Shown piece by piece: positions 9,501 to 18,519 of a DNA stretch of 64,000 nt. Origin of the DNA: Myxococcales bacterium (GTDB lineage: Bacteria; Myxococcota_A; Polyangia; Haliangiales; Haliangiaceae); contig JADJUW010000001.1 of NCBI GenBank assembly GCA_016716835.1, positions 2,066,001 through 2,130,000 on the forward strand. Reading direction: 5' to 3'. The notes below the pieces were generated by a model. It saw only the letters and a program-made list of their open reading frames with translations. It had not been told where the DNA came from and did not search any database. Position 1 is the first letter of the stretch. Every line of letters starts with the position of its first letter. The translations under genes and the position numbers were made by a program.

Positions 9501-11140
9501 CTGCTGCCACCAGAGCGCGCTGTCACGGCAATGCGGCCATCCGTTGTCGCGTTGGCCTTAAGCGAGAACACGCCGATGACGTCTGATCCAATCGAGACGC
9601 CGGTCGCAACCAGGCGGGCGTCACCCTTGGGTGCAGCGGGCAGGCCGCTTGCCTCGATGGCTACGCTTGCGTTGGCGACGGCCGTGGTGGCGTAGCGCAG
9701 GCGAGCGCCGCGCAGTTGGCCCGCCACGCTAAGCGACGGCATACCTGGTGCGAGCGTGCCCGCCAGGGCGAGGTCCGCCGACAACGCGCCTCGCACCTGC
9801 GGCAGGCCGCCATAGGCGCGATCGATTTGTGCCGTCGAGGCGACGAGGCGCCCCTTGGTTAGCCGAAGGACCTTGGCGTCATCAAAATCAATGACGCCCT
9901 CAAAGCGTGCCTTGGTGTCGCCCGGGGCGCTGGCGGCGAGCACGACGTCGGCGCTGCCGTTGGCAATCTCCACGTCGAGGTCGAGGCTAGCTTCATTGAC
10001 GTAGCCCTCGCCGTAGCGCCCGGTGCCGTCGATCTTGACGTTGCCGACGATGGCTCGCGCACCCTCGAGCGCGTCATCTAGTCCAAGGTCGACCTTCATC
10101 GTCGCCGTAATCGCGGTGGGTGGCGTCGACTGCAATAGCGCCTGGGCATTAAGGTCTGTCGTGCGAAATTCGCCGCGCAGCCGCATCGCATCTGGGTCGA
10201 TCGTCGCCTCGCCGCTCATGGACTCGCTGCCGACCGAGGCCTTGATGGCCGCGATAATATGTTCGCCCGGTTTCAGCTCAAGCTGAAGCCGCACATCGCC
10301 CGGGAGCACCAAGGTTGGGACGACGCGGAGCACCGAGCTTGCTGGCGCTACCATAGAGACCTGGCCGCTGATCCGAGGCGCATTGACGTTCATATGGACG
10401 TCTGTGGCGGTGACCACAATCTGGTCCACCGATGCGGTCAATTCCGTCATCGACACGATCTCATCGACCACCCTCACATCGCCTGAAATTTGCAGCGGCA
10501 CTGCGCGTTCGCGCCAGCTGGCAGCTACATGCAGGCGCGCCTGAATAGGACCATTAGCTTTGACTGAGGCATTCGCTGTCCCGGCGAGGTCGTCGAGGTG
10601 CATGACCTCGTCGGCGCCCTGCCCGTGGAACTCGGCGCGGCTGTCATCAATGCTGATCTTGTCAAGTCGCACGTCCCACGCGCTGGGTTCATCCTGGGGG
10701 CGCAGCAACCCGGCAAGATTTATCCCGTCTGCACGTTGCCTGGCGGTTACCTTCGCGCCGCGGATGATCAATTCACTGATGAGAACGTCGCCGGTGAGAA
10801 GCCCGGATGAAGCAATATCAAAGGAAGCCTCGGCGATCGCGACCGCCTGCTCCCCATGCGCATCGTCAATGGAGATATCGCGCACGACGAGCCGGGTAAA
10901 AATGCTGCCTTCAACGTTGCCGAGCCGCACCTTGCCGACAAAAAAGTCTTGGGCAATTAGCTCGGCCCTGGCGCGCAATTGCTCGCGTCCCCACGCGGTA
11001 TGAATCGCCACCAAAACCACGGCGAGGAGCACGATGACCAAGCCAAGCAAGATGGCGACGCCGCGACCGAGCCAGCGCAGCCCCCCACGCCAGCGCGATC
11101 GCGCAGGCTTCGGCGAGGACCGCGGCACAATGACCTGCAT
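6572..11140 (-). CDS. tamB: TamB-like translocation and assembly module protein
   Basis: About 1522 residues. Residues 1-25 are basic, about 27-47 form one inner-membrane anchor, and the rest is a very long beta-rich repeat region, as in AsmA/TamB proteins. The C-terminal 350 or so residues carry the TamB (DUF490) domain, ending LWTKRW in an aromatic-terminal strand. The protein spans the periplasm and works with TamA/BamA to move lipid or insert outer-membrane proteins. The frame is open to 11287, but ATG 11140 overlaps the stop of the Omp85 gene by one base (TAATG) and gives a proper anchor, so translational coupling is likely. Confidence 0.88.
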   Translation of the reverse strand: MQVIVPRSSPKPARSRWRGGLRWLGRGVAILLGLVIVLLAVVLVAIHTAWGREQLRARAELIAQDFFVGKVRLGNVEGSIFTRLVVRDISIDDAHGEQAVAIAEASFDIASSGLLTGDVLISELIIRGAKVTARQRADGINLAGLLRPQDEPSAWDVRLDKISIDDSRAEFHGQGADEVMHLDDLAGTANASVKANGPIQARLHVAASWRERAVPLQISGDVRVVDEIVSMTELTASVDQIVVTATDVHMNVNAPRISGQVSMVAPASSVLRVVPTLVLPGDVRLQLELKPGEHIIAAIKASVGSESMSGEATIDPDAMRLRGEFRTTDLNAQALLQSTPPTAITATMKVDLGLDDALEGARAIVGNVKIDGTGRYGEGYVNEASLDLDVEIANGSADVVLAASAPGDTKARFEGVIDFDDAKVLRLTKGRLVASTAQIDRAYGGLPQVRGALSADLALAGTLAPGMPSLSVAGQLRGARLRYATTAVANASVAIEASGLPAAPKGDARLVATGVSIGSDVIGVFSLKANATTDGRIAVTARSGGSSERWNLDLDATVDVNPAKVEVRIGPHDLRLRGVRWQGQGGQITVLPKAQHVLVTNFRTGIAEGTVLANANYHYGGRRQGTVAGDVNIKGVDLAQIDQMLGLGGRLTGLANLNGELRQVPGGMSGSVTGTIDELRVTADAPPVKIELEAAISPRKIRIEGSLRGDELGRVAMMMDVRAPARVTDVEAWRRIEGRDLTGGTFTIEALDLAVLATMLGLEVDPTPLPTTQPGGRIDGSLTLSPLGSSGTLRAHNVTGHALLPGPLDVEATLTSSMGPNARPVLAIDAKAHVATVGTGRIEASVELPARPLDLDAWLALDGSALRGATLSANGIVLDAALARRLGMRNPWAGKMNVAIELAPALAGATAKLELVGLHGGPLLTPVSATLVATFDKRVGLTAQLTSALQGGQPLLSAKAEMKLPASLIANWRAITPDMIMKSPLSGTAEMIAVPAGALAKAFGRPGRLGGTVSFAATLGGTAKRPIADATLTLKDIGNRRRGIAELIATLHYGDGATTLDVVSSQDHGGTLKLAAQAPQDDWEAASVQVVAADFDLEPLTRLGPSSMIGISGRLDADVQVAGLDRRTTAMAGSLRLREGELSIHALIGTLRDANVLLTAKDGQVVFEAEGRIGSGRVTLKGKGAFEGILPNTAQADLKVVNVQIVNEIQPILSGKVRLEVKRDGALWRATTTVTDAKVVVPERTGQELHPIGVPADVVFIENGRPAPAATAPSPGFAAIIGERPLRPYLIAKVVLKAVRVQTEEYRGEVGGTLTTEVGDEAIWIHGAVESNQSDVTLFDRRYRTVRAAVRFDGSLDPILDIELVHEFPDLALHMMVTGRLSKPTLRLRSDPSTYSEGQLFGILLGGRPGADPGRGLRDAATALTSSFLSQKVTGYLDPYLPIDIDVLTYEAATGDSTAAVTIGKWITSRLFVAYRQRVESRVDENGGEAQLEYWLGRRLMLDGVVGDSGVHGVDLLWTKRW

Positions 11141-13127
11141 TAGAAGGCCTCGCCTATATTGAGGTGGAAGGCGAAGCGGTGGCCAGGATATGGCTCGCCG
11201 ATGCCAACGCGGTTTAGCCGATACCCAACGTCGAGCCGAATGGCGCCGATAATGGTTGGTACGCGCAAGCCCGCGCCGATTGCCCAATGCAAATTGCCGA
11301 TATCGATTGCCCCAATCCGTTCGGTCACGTCGGCGCCATCGAGAAAGAGAACGCCGCCAAGGTCAAGTCCGCGAATGGAGCCGAGTGGGGAGCGCACCTC
11401 TCCTCCAACTTCAAAAAGCGCGCCACCACCATAAATGACGGAGACGGCCTCGCCATCAACGGTGTTCGAAGCGGACGGCGACAGACGCCGTTCCGGAAAG
11501 CCGCGTTGGCCGCTCGCGCCGCCGCCAAAAAAGCGGCTGGCCACGGGGATATCGCCAAAAAAGGCGCCAACTCTCAGACGCGCCGCCAGGACCATGGCGC
11601 CCATCGGGACGTAGCCGCGCACGTCGGGCACGATGCGCACATAGTCAAACGCTCCGCCCGCGGCGGCGGTGCCCTCCTCTATTCTGATTTCAGCGTAGCC
11701 ACCACGCGTTGGCGCAACCGGGCTATCGCGTAAATCCACCACGAGCGCTTGGAAGTAGGCGCCCACCCGGTTAAGCACATCCAGGCCCAAGACGGTTTGC
11801 AGCGCCTCGTCGATGGCCGGGCTGATATCTCGGAACTTGAGAATTTCCAATTGCCAGCCCAGCTCGCCGTGGACAAGGCGGCGCAGCAGCGGCGCACGCA
11901 GCGCGAGCCGGAGCCGCGGCCCGACGCTGGTATACGCCTCAACCGTTCGATAGGTGAATGCCGTCTCCATCTCGCCTTTAATGAGGGGGCGAAACAGATC
12001 GATGCGGTCGAGGCCAGCGATCGCTTCGATGCGCGGCTCGATCTGGCCACTGTCTCGCAGGCGAACCAAGGCGGGCCGGAACTCTAAACGCGTGTTAGTC
12101 AACGTCCATGGCGACCCGGTGATATTGTAGGTCGAACGGCCGCGGATTTCATACGAGGTAGGGTCGACCCCAAACCCGCCACCTAGCCGCAATTCGCGCC
12201 GCGTCGCCCGTGTCACCGTGATGACAATCGGGATTTCCTCGCGCTCGACCGAGAGATCTGGCTCGATCCGAATCTGCGAAAACCGATTCATGTCGTAGAG
12301 ATTGACCTGGGCCTCGGCGAGTTTCGCGCTGGAGTATCGCTCGCCGGTTTGGATGGGCACGCGGGCACGGGCGGCGCGACCCAACTTGCCGCCAAACCCC
12401 CTCAGGACGACATCGCCAAATCTGCATAAAAGGCCCGGCGTGAGCTCCAGCCTAATAATGGCATGATCGAGCACAACGTCGGCAGCCACCGAGGCTTCGA
12501 GTTTGGCGAAGGCATAGCCTGCCCGCCGCATGGCCTCGACGATGCGTGGCTTTGCCAGCTCGAACGCCTCGTAGTCAAAGGTCTCGCCGTCGCGCTGGGG
12601 AATCAGCTCGCGAATCTCCGCCACCGAGAGCCCCGCGTCAGCAGGCACGCCCGCAATTTCCACGCGGGCGAGCGTGGCGCGTGGCCCTTCCGTGACGTCA
12701 AAGAATACGTCAACCGATCGTCCAGTGCGTTCAACATTGCCTCGAACTTGTGCGCGAAAAAACCGTGGCGGACATAGTAGCCGCGAAGGCGCTCGGCATC
12801 GACGGAGAGCAGGTAGCGCTCAAACGACTCGCCTTCCCGTCGCGAACGTTCGAGCGCCAGCCCGCTTAGCATCGGTGACCGCTTTAGACTGAGACCTTTG
12901 CCTTCTGCCCCGCGAATCGTTACGCGCTCGATGGTGACAACTCGTGGCCCAGGAGTTGTCTTGGCGCGCGATTTGCTGCAAGCGCCCGAAAGTAAAACCA
13001 GCATGAATACGGTTACGCCACAGCACCGACGCCACACTGAGCGTTGAGGCACGGTGATGCATCCCGGCGTCCGGCTTCGTGGCGTAGGGGAGTAAGGCAT
13101 TCGTCCGTCGCTGAGTGAGTACAGCAA
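11140..13127 (-). CDS. tamA: TamA/BamA-like Omp85 outer-membrane protein, interrupted by a frameshift
   Basis: Two overlapping frames encode one protein. The upstream part (to 13127) has a signal with a Cys-containing end (VFMLVLLSGAC) and a first POTRA-like domain through YYVRHGFF. The downstream part continues with RAQVRGNVERTGRSVDVFFDV, further POTRA sequence and the C-terminal D15 barrel (GGGASGQRGFPERRL, ending HLNIGEAF). The frames join only if the ribosome or the sequence shifts by -1 at a six-T run (plus-strand A6, 12757-12762). The apparent GTG start at 12663 is an artefact of the break. A GTG at 13052 may be the true start. TamB follows directly. Confidence 0.82.
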
Positions 13128-13157
13128 AAACCGTGCCGCCTTCTGTTCCTAGACGGC

Positions 13158-14381
13158 TTACTGGTCGTCCATTTGCAAGGCAACCTGCCGCGGGGTAGCC
13201 GGCTCGTCGCCGGCGGCCTGTTCGCCACCCTTGCTGTCAAGGCGCATGCGGGTACCCGCGACGCCGCGCACTTGAAGTTCGGCGCGGACGGCCTCGGCTC
13301 GCGCGCGCCCAAGCTTCTCGGCGGCGGCAACATCGGGCTCGTCATCCGTGCGCGATACCTCTTCGGCGGAGACGTAGCCTACGAGGCGAATCCGCGCGCT
13401 GGGATACTTTGCCATGATGGCCGCAATGGCGTCGAGACGGCGCGACTTGACCGTAACCTCATCGCTGCCGCGCGTGAAGGAGATGCCCTCGATGGGCCCC
13501 ATCACTAGCTCGAATTCGCTCGGCAGGACATCTGGGCAGCCGTCTTCATCCTCAAAGCCATTGAGGTTTTCAGCGATGCTCTTGCACTTGTCGATGTCGT
13601 CGAGCACGCCATCGCCGTCGTCGTCAATATCGGGGCAGCCATCGCCATCTTCATGGGCGTCTTGATCTTCTTTGCCGCGCGGGCACTGATCGTCTGCATC
13701 GACCACGCCGTCGCCATCGGTGTCGGCAGCGATCGGCGCCGGAGGTGGTGCGGTTGTTTTTTTAACCAACCTATAGCTAAAGCCGACCACGAATTCCCAC
13801 TCGCTGGTCACCGCGTCTGGTTCTCGCGCCAAGGTGAGCAAGTGCCGCGCATCGAGCCGGAACGTCAGGCGGTCGCGCGACCAAGCGACGCCCAGCCCAG
13901 CGACGCCCGACACTGATACCTCAGAGCCAAAAATGCCGCGCGCCGCCGATAGCGACGTCGGCATGTCGACGCCCAGGCTCACCAAGCCGCGCACGCCCTT
14001 GCCACCGGTGTTCCAGGTCGCGAGCGCCCGCGGCGCAAACCAAAACACCTTGACGTCGCGTTCCTTGGTGGTGGTCGGGGCGATGGGCAGCTCGCCTTCG
14101 ATCCACAGCGAGCGCATGATGCGCCAGGTTACGCGCGGGCTTATGACCGCTGTCGGCGCAAGCGGCGGCACGGCGGGGTCAAACGCTCCCAGCGCCGCGT
14201 CGTCGGAGAATATTCTAGCCCCAAAAAACAAACCGAGGTCGATCTTTTTGTCGATCGCGGGCGGCGGCGAGGTCGGCGTCGCGGCCTTGCCTTCGGCCAC
14301 CACGTCACTTGAGATCGCGAGCATGGCCACGAGCCCGATGGCGACCCGGGCGGCGCAAAACGTCTTTTTCATCGTCGCCAA
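13158..14381 (-). CDS. OmpA-family protein with thrombospondin type 3 repeats
   Basis: 407 residues, or 404 from the ATG at 14372 (MKKTFCAARVAIGL). A signal peptide is followed by an N-terminal domain of about 190 residues that looks like a small outer-membrane barrel. Calcium-binding type 3 repeats follow (about 219-282: DTDGDGVVDADDQCP, DIDDDGDGVLDDIDKC). The C-terminus is an OmpA-like peptidoglycan-binding domain (FTRGSDEVTVKSRRLDAIA; RARAEAVRAELQVRGV). It probably tethers the outer membrane to the cell wall. It starts 1 bp after the stop of the SDR gene if the first ATG is used, suggesting one transcript. Confidence 0.88.
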   Translation of the reverse strand: MATMKKTFCAARVAIGLVAMLAISSDVVAEGKAATPTSPPPAIDKKIDLGLFFGARIFSDDAALGAFDPAVPPLAPTAVISPRVTWRIMRSLWIEGELPIAPTTTKERDVKVFWFAPRALATWNTGGKGVRGLVSLGVDMPTSLSAARGIFGSEVSVSGVAGLGVAWSRDRLTFRLDARHLLTLAREPDAVTSEWEFVVGFSYRLVKKTTAPPPAPIAADTDGDGVVDADDQCPRGKEDQDAHEDGDGCPDIDDDGDGVLDDIDKCKSIAENLNGFEDEDGCPDVLPSEFELVMGPIEGISFTRGSDEVTVKSRRLDAIAAIMAKYPSARIRLVGYVSAEEVSRTDDEPDVAAAEKLGRARAEAVRAELQVRGVAGTRMRLDSKGGEQAAGDEPATPRQVALQMDDQ

Positions 14382-14382
14382 C

Positions 14383-15888
14383 CTACCACGGCACCGCGCG
14401 ATAATCTTTCAAGAATTTGCCCCACACGTGGTGCCCGGTGTTGTAGCCAACAAACGCCGGGTCCAGCACGCGCGCGGCCCCGTCGACGATATCAAGCGGT
14501 GGATGAAACCCATGCTCGTGTTGCTTGCGTGCCGCCAGATGCACCGGATCCTCGTCGGTCACCCACCCGGTATCGACGGCGTTCATATAGATGCCGTCGC
14601 GGACGTAGTCGGCCGCCGAGGTGCGGGTGAGCATGTTGAGCGCCGCCTTGGCCATGTTGGTATGCGGATGCTTGTCGGTCTTCCATTTGCGATAGAACTG
14701 CCCCTCCATCGCCGAGACATTCACGATGTGGGCATCGCGGGTGGGCACCTGCATCATCAAAGGCTTGAGCCGCGCGTTGAGCACGAACGGCGCGATCGCG
14801 TTGACGAGCTGGACCTCGATCAGCTCGTTGGTGGGCACCTCGTGTAGCCGCATCCGCCAGCTATTGAATTCGCGCAGGTCGACCTGCTGCAGGTCGGCAT
14901 CGCGGCGGCCGGCCGGAAAAAGATGATCGCCGCGCAAGGCATCCTCGGGCAACATGGGTACCTGCGACAAGGCCGCCGCTGCCTGCGCGTCATGCCACGT
15001 CGCCAGCACACCCTGCTGCGCCGCCGGCAACGCCAACCACGCCGCCTGTTCATCAGCCACGAGATGATCGTAGAAGCCGCTCGGCCGCCGCACGGTCTGA
15101 CACGCATTGTTGATCAGCAAGTCGAGACGCGGCAGCGTTTGCAACATGGTCGCCGCAAAGTGCTCGACGCTTGGCGTATGGCGCAGGTCAACGCCGTGCA
15201 CCTGCAGCCGCGCGGCAAATTGCGCGAAATCGGGCTCGGCGCTGTAGCGCGCGGCGGCATCGCGCGCAAAGCGCGTCACCACCACCACGTGGCAGCCCGC
15301 GCGCAAGAGCTTAAGCGCGATGTAATAACCGATCTTCACCCGCGCGCCGGTAACGATGGCATAGCGCCCCGTCAGATCGCACGTCTGGTGGCGTTTCTCC
15401 CAGTTGAGCGCCGCGCACGCCGCACACATCGAGTCGTAGAAGTGGTGCAACGCATCAAAGCGGGCCTTGCACACGTAGCACATGCGGGCAGCCGCCAGCC
15501 GCATCGCCTCGGCCGCGACGTCATCGTCGCCATCGACCTGATCACCGACGTCGGCGAGCGCCGTGGGTGCCGGCACGGGCTCCCCCAACAAGCCACCTTC
15601 GGGCAACGTCGGGGTGTAAACCGGCAAGGCGCGCAACTCGCGAATACCCACCTTCGCCAGCAGCACGCCATCGGCCGCGCGCTTTTGCTGCCGCCTCGCG
15701 CGCGCTTGCGCTTTGACAAAGGCCTTGCGCTCATGCTTGGCTGGGCGCGACAGCTGGCCACACACCGTCAGCAAGCGCGCGCGCTCGGCCTCGTTTAGCG
15801 CGACCAACGCCTGCGGATCGTCCGCGAGCTGTTCGAGCAGGGCCAGCGCCCTCGCCGCGAGCGACGCAGGCGCATCAGCTACGGACAT
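14383..15888 (-). CDS. SDR-family oxidoreductase with N-terminal four-cysteine module
   Basis: 501 residues. The C-terminal two thirds form a short-chain dehydrogenase with the cofactor loop TGARVKIG (180-187), NNA (260-262), catalytic Ser392 (NVSAMEG) and the active-site helix TNMAKAALNML (410-420). In that helix the invariant Tyr of Y-x3-K is Thr410 while Lys414 is kept. There is a large insertion between the NNA and Ser motifs (about 270-360). Before the Rossmann fold sits a possible zinc module, C137-x2-C140 and C155-x2-C158, after a basic helical stretch. The substrate is unknown. The start overlaps the upstream lipoprotein gene by 10 bp. Confidence 0.82.
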   Translation of the reverse strand: MSVADAPASLAARALALLEQLADDPQALVALNEAERARLLTVCGQLSRPAKHERKAFVKAQARARRQQKRAADGVLLAKVGIRELRALPVYTPTLPEGGLLGEPVPAPTALADVGDQVDGDDDVAAEAMRLAAARMCYVCKARFDALHHFYDSMCAACAALNWEKRHQTCDLTGRYAIVTGARVKIGYYIALKLLRAGCHVVVVTRFARDAAARYSAEPDFAQFAARLQVHGVDLRHTPSVEHFAATMLQTLPRLDLLINNACQTVRRPSGFYDHLVADEQAAWLALPAAQQGVLATWHDAQAAAALSQVPMLPEDALRGDHLFPAGRRDADLQQVDLREFNSWRMRLHEVPTNELIEVQLVNAIAPFVLNARLKPLMMQVPTRDAHIVNVSAMEGQFYRKWKTDKHPHTNMAKAALNMLTRTSAADYVRDGIYMNAVDTGWVTDEDPVHLAARKQHEHGFHPPLDIVDGAARVLDPAFVGYNTGHHVWGKFLKDYRAVPW

Positions 15889-16529
15889 ACAGGCAACGGC
15901 TCGTCGTGCGCCTCGGCGAGCGCCTTGGCAAAGCGCTGCTTCATCGAGGCTTTCATGTCGCCCGTGGTCGCGCGGATGGCGCTGAGATGCTCGATGTATT
16001 GCAGCTCGGTGACGTCGGCCGAGAGCTGATGTAGCTGCACCGAGCCCTCGATGAGGGAGATGACCTCATTGCCGAAGGTTTTCTGATAGCGAATGAGCGC
16101 AAACTCTGGCGTCTCGGCGACGCCTTCGATGGTGCCGTAGCGAAAATTGTTTTGCCATTCGACCGTGATGATCTCGTTGCGCACGTAGTGCGCCTCGAAG
16201 CTAAACTCATAGGCCGGTTCAACGTCGGGCGTGATGCTATAGCTGTCAACGGCACAGCCGCCGACCATGGTCTCGGGGTTCTTGAGCGCGGCCCACACCC
16301 GGGCCGCGGGCGCGTTGACATAGCCGCGGCCGTGGACCCACATATAGTCGTCGTCGCCCTCGACCAGCGCCAACGTTTCGCTATAGGTCGCGCCGGTTTG
16401 GGTCGGGGCGACATTCTCTTCGAGCGGCTCAAGGCCCGCCGGAAATTCCGTCGCAACATTGTCGTAGCACCCCGCGGTGGTGCTGGCCGCCATCATCGCG
16501 AGGAGCAATGCGAAGGATATCGGACGCAT
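15879..16529 (-). CDS. Lipoprotein with possible SRPBCC/START-like fold
   Basis: About 216 residues from the ATG at 16529 (MRPISFALLLAMM); the frame is open to 16574. The signal ends in the lipobox T-A-G-C. The mature part has WVHGRGYVNAPAARVWAALKNPETM, which is how START-like/SRPBCC ligand-binding domains open, followed by alternating strands and a C-terminal helix. The ligand is unknown and the fold call is an inference. It heads the co-directional run lipoprotein, SDR, OmpA, TamA, TamB. It is divergent from the Ser/Thr kinase gene across 78 bp. Confidence 0.72.
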   Translation of the reverse strand: MRPISFALLLAMMAASTTAGCYDNVATEFPAGLEPLEENVAPTQTGATYSETLALVEGDDDYMWVHGRGYVNAPAARVWAALKNPETMVGGCAVDSYSITPDVEPAYEFSFEAHYVRNEIITVEWQNNFRYGTIEGVAETPEFALIRYQKTFGNEVISLIEGSVQLHQLSADVTELQYIEHLSAIRATTGDMKASMKQRFAKALAEAHDEPLPVCP

Positions 16530-16607
16530 ACAGAATTGATAACACCGGCCGGAGATCTGCACCAATTTGTTCACGGCATACTGTTTGCAATAGCTCCAAT
16601 TACCCGT

Positions 16608-17960
16608 ATGGCCGCTCCAAATCTACATAAATTCAATTGGTTACAAGAGGAGCAAGGCGTCGATGGTGAGGTCTTTGGGCCATACGTGGTGACAAGACAC
16701 CTAGGCTCGGGCGGGACATCGACCGTCGACGAAGCGGTTCGACAGGGCGCCTACGGCTTTGTCCAGCGCATCGCGCTCAAGCGCGTACTGCAAAATCTTG
16801 CGGCACACCCAGACTTCACCGCCGCACTCATCCGCGAAGGCAAGCTGGCGAGCCATCTCAACCATCCGGGCATCGCCAAGACGTTTGACCTTGGCTGCGT
16901 CGCCGGCACCTACTACATCGCGATGGAATTGGTGACCGGCATCGACCTGCGTCGCATCTTGGTTCGCCTCGCCGAACGTCGTCAAACCATGCCGCCGGCG
17001 ATCGCGCTGCACCTCTTGTCGCAGATCGTCGATGCGCTCGACTACGCGCACACGATTACCGATAGCGCCGGCACGCCGCTTGGCATCACGCACCGCGATG
17101 TCTCGCCGGCCAACGTGCTCGTCGGGTTTGACGGCATGGCCAAGCTCATCGATTTTGGCGTCGCCAAGGCCACCGCGAGCATGTTTATGACCACCAGCGG
17201 CAAGATCAAGGGCAAGTTCGCTTACATGGCGCCCGAGGCGATGGCCGGCCGCGTCGATCACCGCGTCGATTTGTTTGGCGCCGGCATCATGGCCTACGAA
17301 ATGCTCACCGCGCGCCCGCTGTTCGCCGCGGCGTCGGACGTGGAGACGATTCAACGCATTAAGAAGTGGAACCCGCCCTCGCTCGTCAACCAGGGAATCT
17401 CGCCCGAGTTTGACGCGATCATCGCCAAGGCGTTGGCGAAAAACCCCGACGAGCGTTGGGCCACGGCCGCGGCGATGAGTGCCGCCATCGAACACTTGCG
17501 GCGTCAGCGCGACATGGCCACGTCGCAGGCGCAGGTTGCTACCTGGCTTGCCAGCCTTGATGACGTGTCGCCCCCGCGCAAGATCACCACGGCCATCACG
17601 ATGTTGGCTAAAACGCCGCCAGCCAATGAGAGCGCGTGCGCCACCGTGCGCATGGATATCGCGAGCATCATGTCGGCCGCAGGCGCCTCTCTTGCGACGC
17701 CCGCGGTGACGGTAGCAATGGTCGTCCCCACGCCGGTGGCGCTGGCGGCCGCGCCACGTTCGCTCGCACCACCAGTGATACCACCCTCGCCGGCACGCAA
17801 GGCAGCCGCGCCTCGCCCACTGCCCGCCAACGTACCGGGCGCAACCATCATCGCGCGCCACAAGCCACCGGGTGCGATGGCGCGCCTTTGCTGGCGCGGC
17901 CTCGCCATCTGTGGCGGCATCTTCACGGGATTCGCGATCGCCTATACGTTGCTTAACTGA
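16608..17960 (+). CDS. Ser/Thr protein kinase with C-terminal membrane anchor
   Basis: 450 residues from the ATG at 16608; the longer open frame upstream overlaps the divergent lipoprotein gene and is not used. All kinase signatures are present: Gly loop GSGGTSTV (33-40), Lys58, HRDVSPANVL (162-171), DFG (182-184), and activation segment ending APE (208-210). HRDVSPANVL is common in myxobacterial kinases. After the kinase domain comes a Pro/Ala-rich linker, then one membrane helix near the C-terminus (about 425-448), so the kinase faces the cytoplasm. It begins a co-directional signalling block that also encodes an FHA protein, a possible phosphothreonine reader. Confidence 0.92.
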   Translation: MAAPNLHKFNWLQEEQGVDGEVFGPYVVTRHLGSGGTSTVDEAVRQGAYGFVQRIALKRVLQNLAAHPDFTAALIREGKLASHLNHPGIAKTFDLGCVAGTYYIAMELVTGIDLRRILVRLAERRQTMPPAIALHLLSQIVDALDYAHTITDSAGTPLGITHRDVSPANVLVGFDGMAKLIDFGVAKATASMFMTTSGKIKGKFAYMAPEAMAGRVDHRVDLFGAGIMAYEMLTARPLFAAASDVETIQRIKKWNPPSLVNQGISPEFDAIIAKALAKNPDERWATAAAMSAAIEHLRRQRDMATSQAQVATWLASLDDVSPPRKITTAITMLAKTPPANESACATVRMDIASIMSAAGASLATPAVTVAMVVPTPVALAAAPRSLAPPVIPPSPARKAAAPRPLPANVPGATIIARHKPPGAMARLCWRGLAICGGIFTGFAIAYTLLN

Positions 17961-17987
17961 AACCGGTGTACGCTTAAGGTCGCCGCC

Positions 17988-18509
17988 ATGAAACAAAAAC
18001 GCATTGCGCTGATCTCGACCGGCGGCACCATCGAGAAGACCTATGACGAGCTATCGGGGGTGCTGGCAAATCACCTCTCCGTGCTCGATGTGATGTTGGC
18101 CTCGCTCGAGCTGCGCGGCGTCGCGATCGAGCGCCACGCCCTCATGAACAAGGATAGCCTCGAGATGTCTGCCGCGGACCATCAGCTCATCGCCGACACG
18201 GCGACACGGCTCTCACAAACCTGCGATGGCGTGGTGATCGTGCACGGCACCGATCGGCTCGCGCAGAGCGGCGAACGCGTGCACGAGGTGGCTGCCGGCG
18301 CCGGCGGTCCGCGCGTGCCGATGGTGCTAACTGGCGCGATGCGGCCCTATGAGCTGCGCACCACCGACGCGCTGCAAAACCTCACCGAGGCGTTGCTCGC
18401 GGTGCAGCTCTTGTCCCCAGGCGTCTACGTTTGCATGCACAACCGCGTGCTCGCCTTTCCTGGGGTCACCAAGGACAAGCAACTCGGCACCTTCGTCAAG
18501 GCACCATGA
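17988..18509 (+). CDS. Asparaginase N-terminal-domain protein (short form)
   Basis: 173 residues, matching only the N-terminal domain of bacterial L-asparaginases (normally about 330). The catalytic signatures are kept: STGGTIE (10-16) and HGTD (86-89), with LTGAMRP following. The C-terminal domain is absent and the stop is clean. Short single-domain proteins of this type exist in several proteobacterial groups. Asparagine hydrolysis is plausible but unproven. It lies 27 bp after the kinase and 10 bp before the histidine kinase gene, so it is probably co-transcribed with signalling genes. Confidence 0.8.
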   Translation: MKQKRIALISTGGTIEKTYDELSGVLANHLSVLDVMLASLELRGVAIERHALMNKDSLEMSAADHQLIADTATRLSQTCDGVVIVHGTDRLAQSGERVHEVAAGAGGPRVPMVLTGAMRPYELRTTDALQNLTEALLAVQLLSPGVYVCMHNRVLAFPGVTKDKQLGTFVKAP

Positions 18510-18519
18510 GGCGCCCCTA

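Noticed and set aside
12603..13127. Separate small gene with its own stop
   Set aside because: Its C-terminal tail after HGFFAHKF is out-of-frame sequence; the other frame continues the POTRA match, so it is the broken N-terminus of tamA.
16152..16607. N-terminal extension of the Ser/Thr kinase
   Set aside because: This part lies antisense to the lipoprotein gene 15879-16529, has no family match, and the ATG at 16608 starts the kinase normally.
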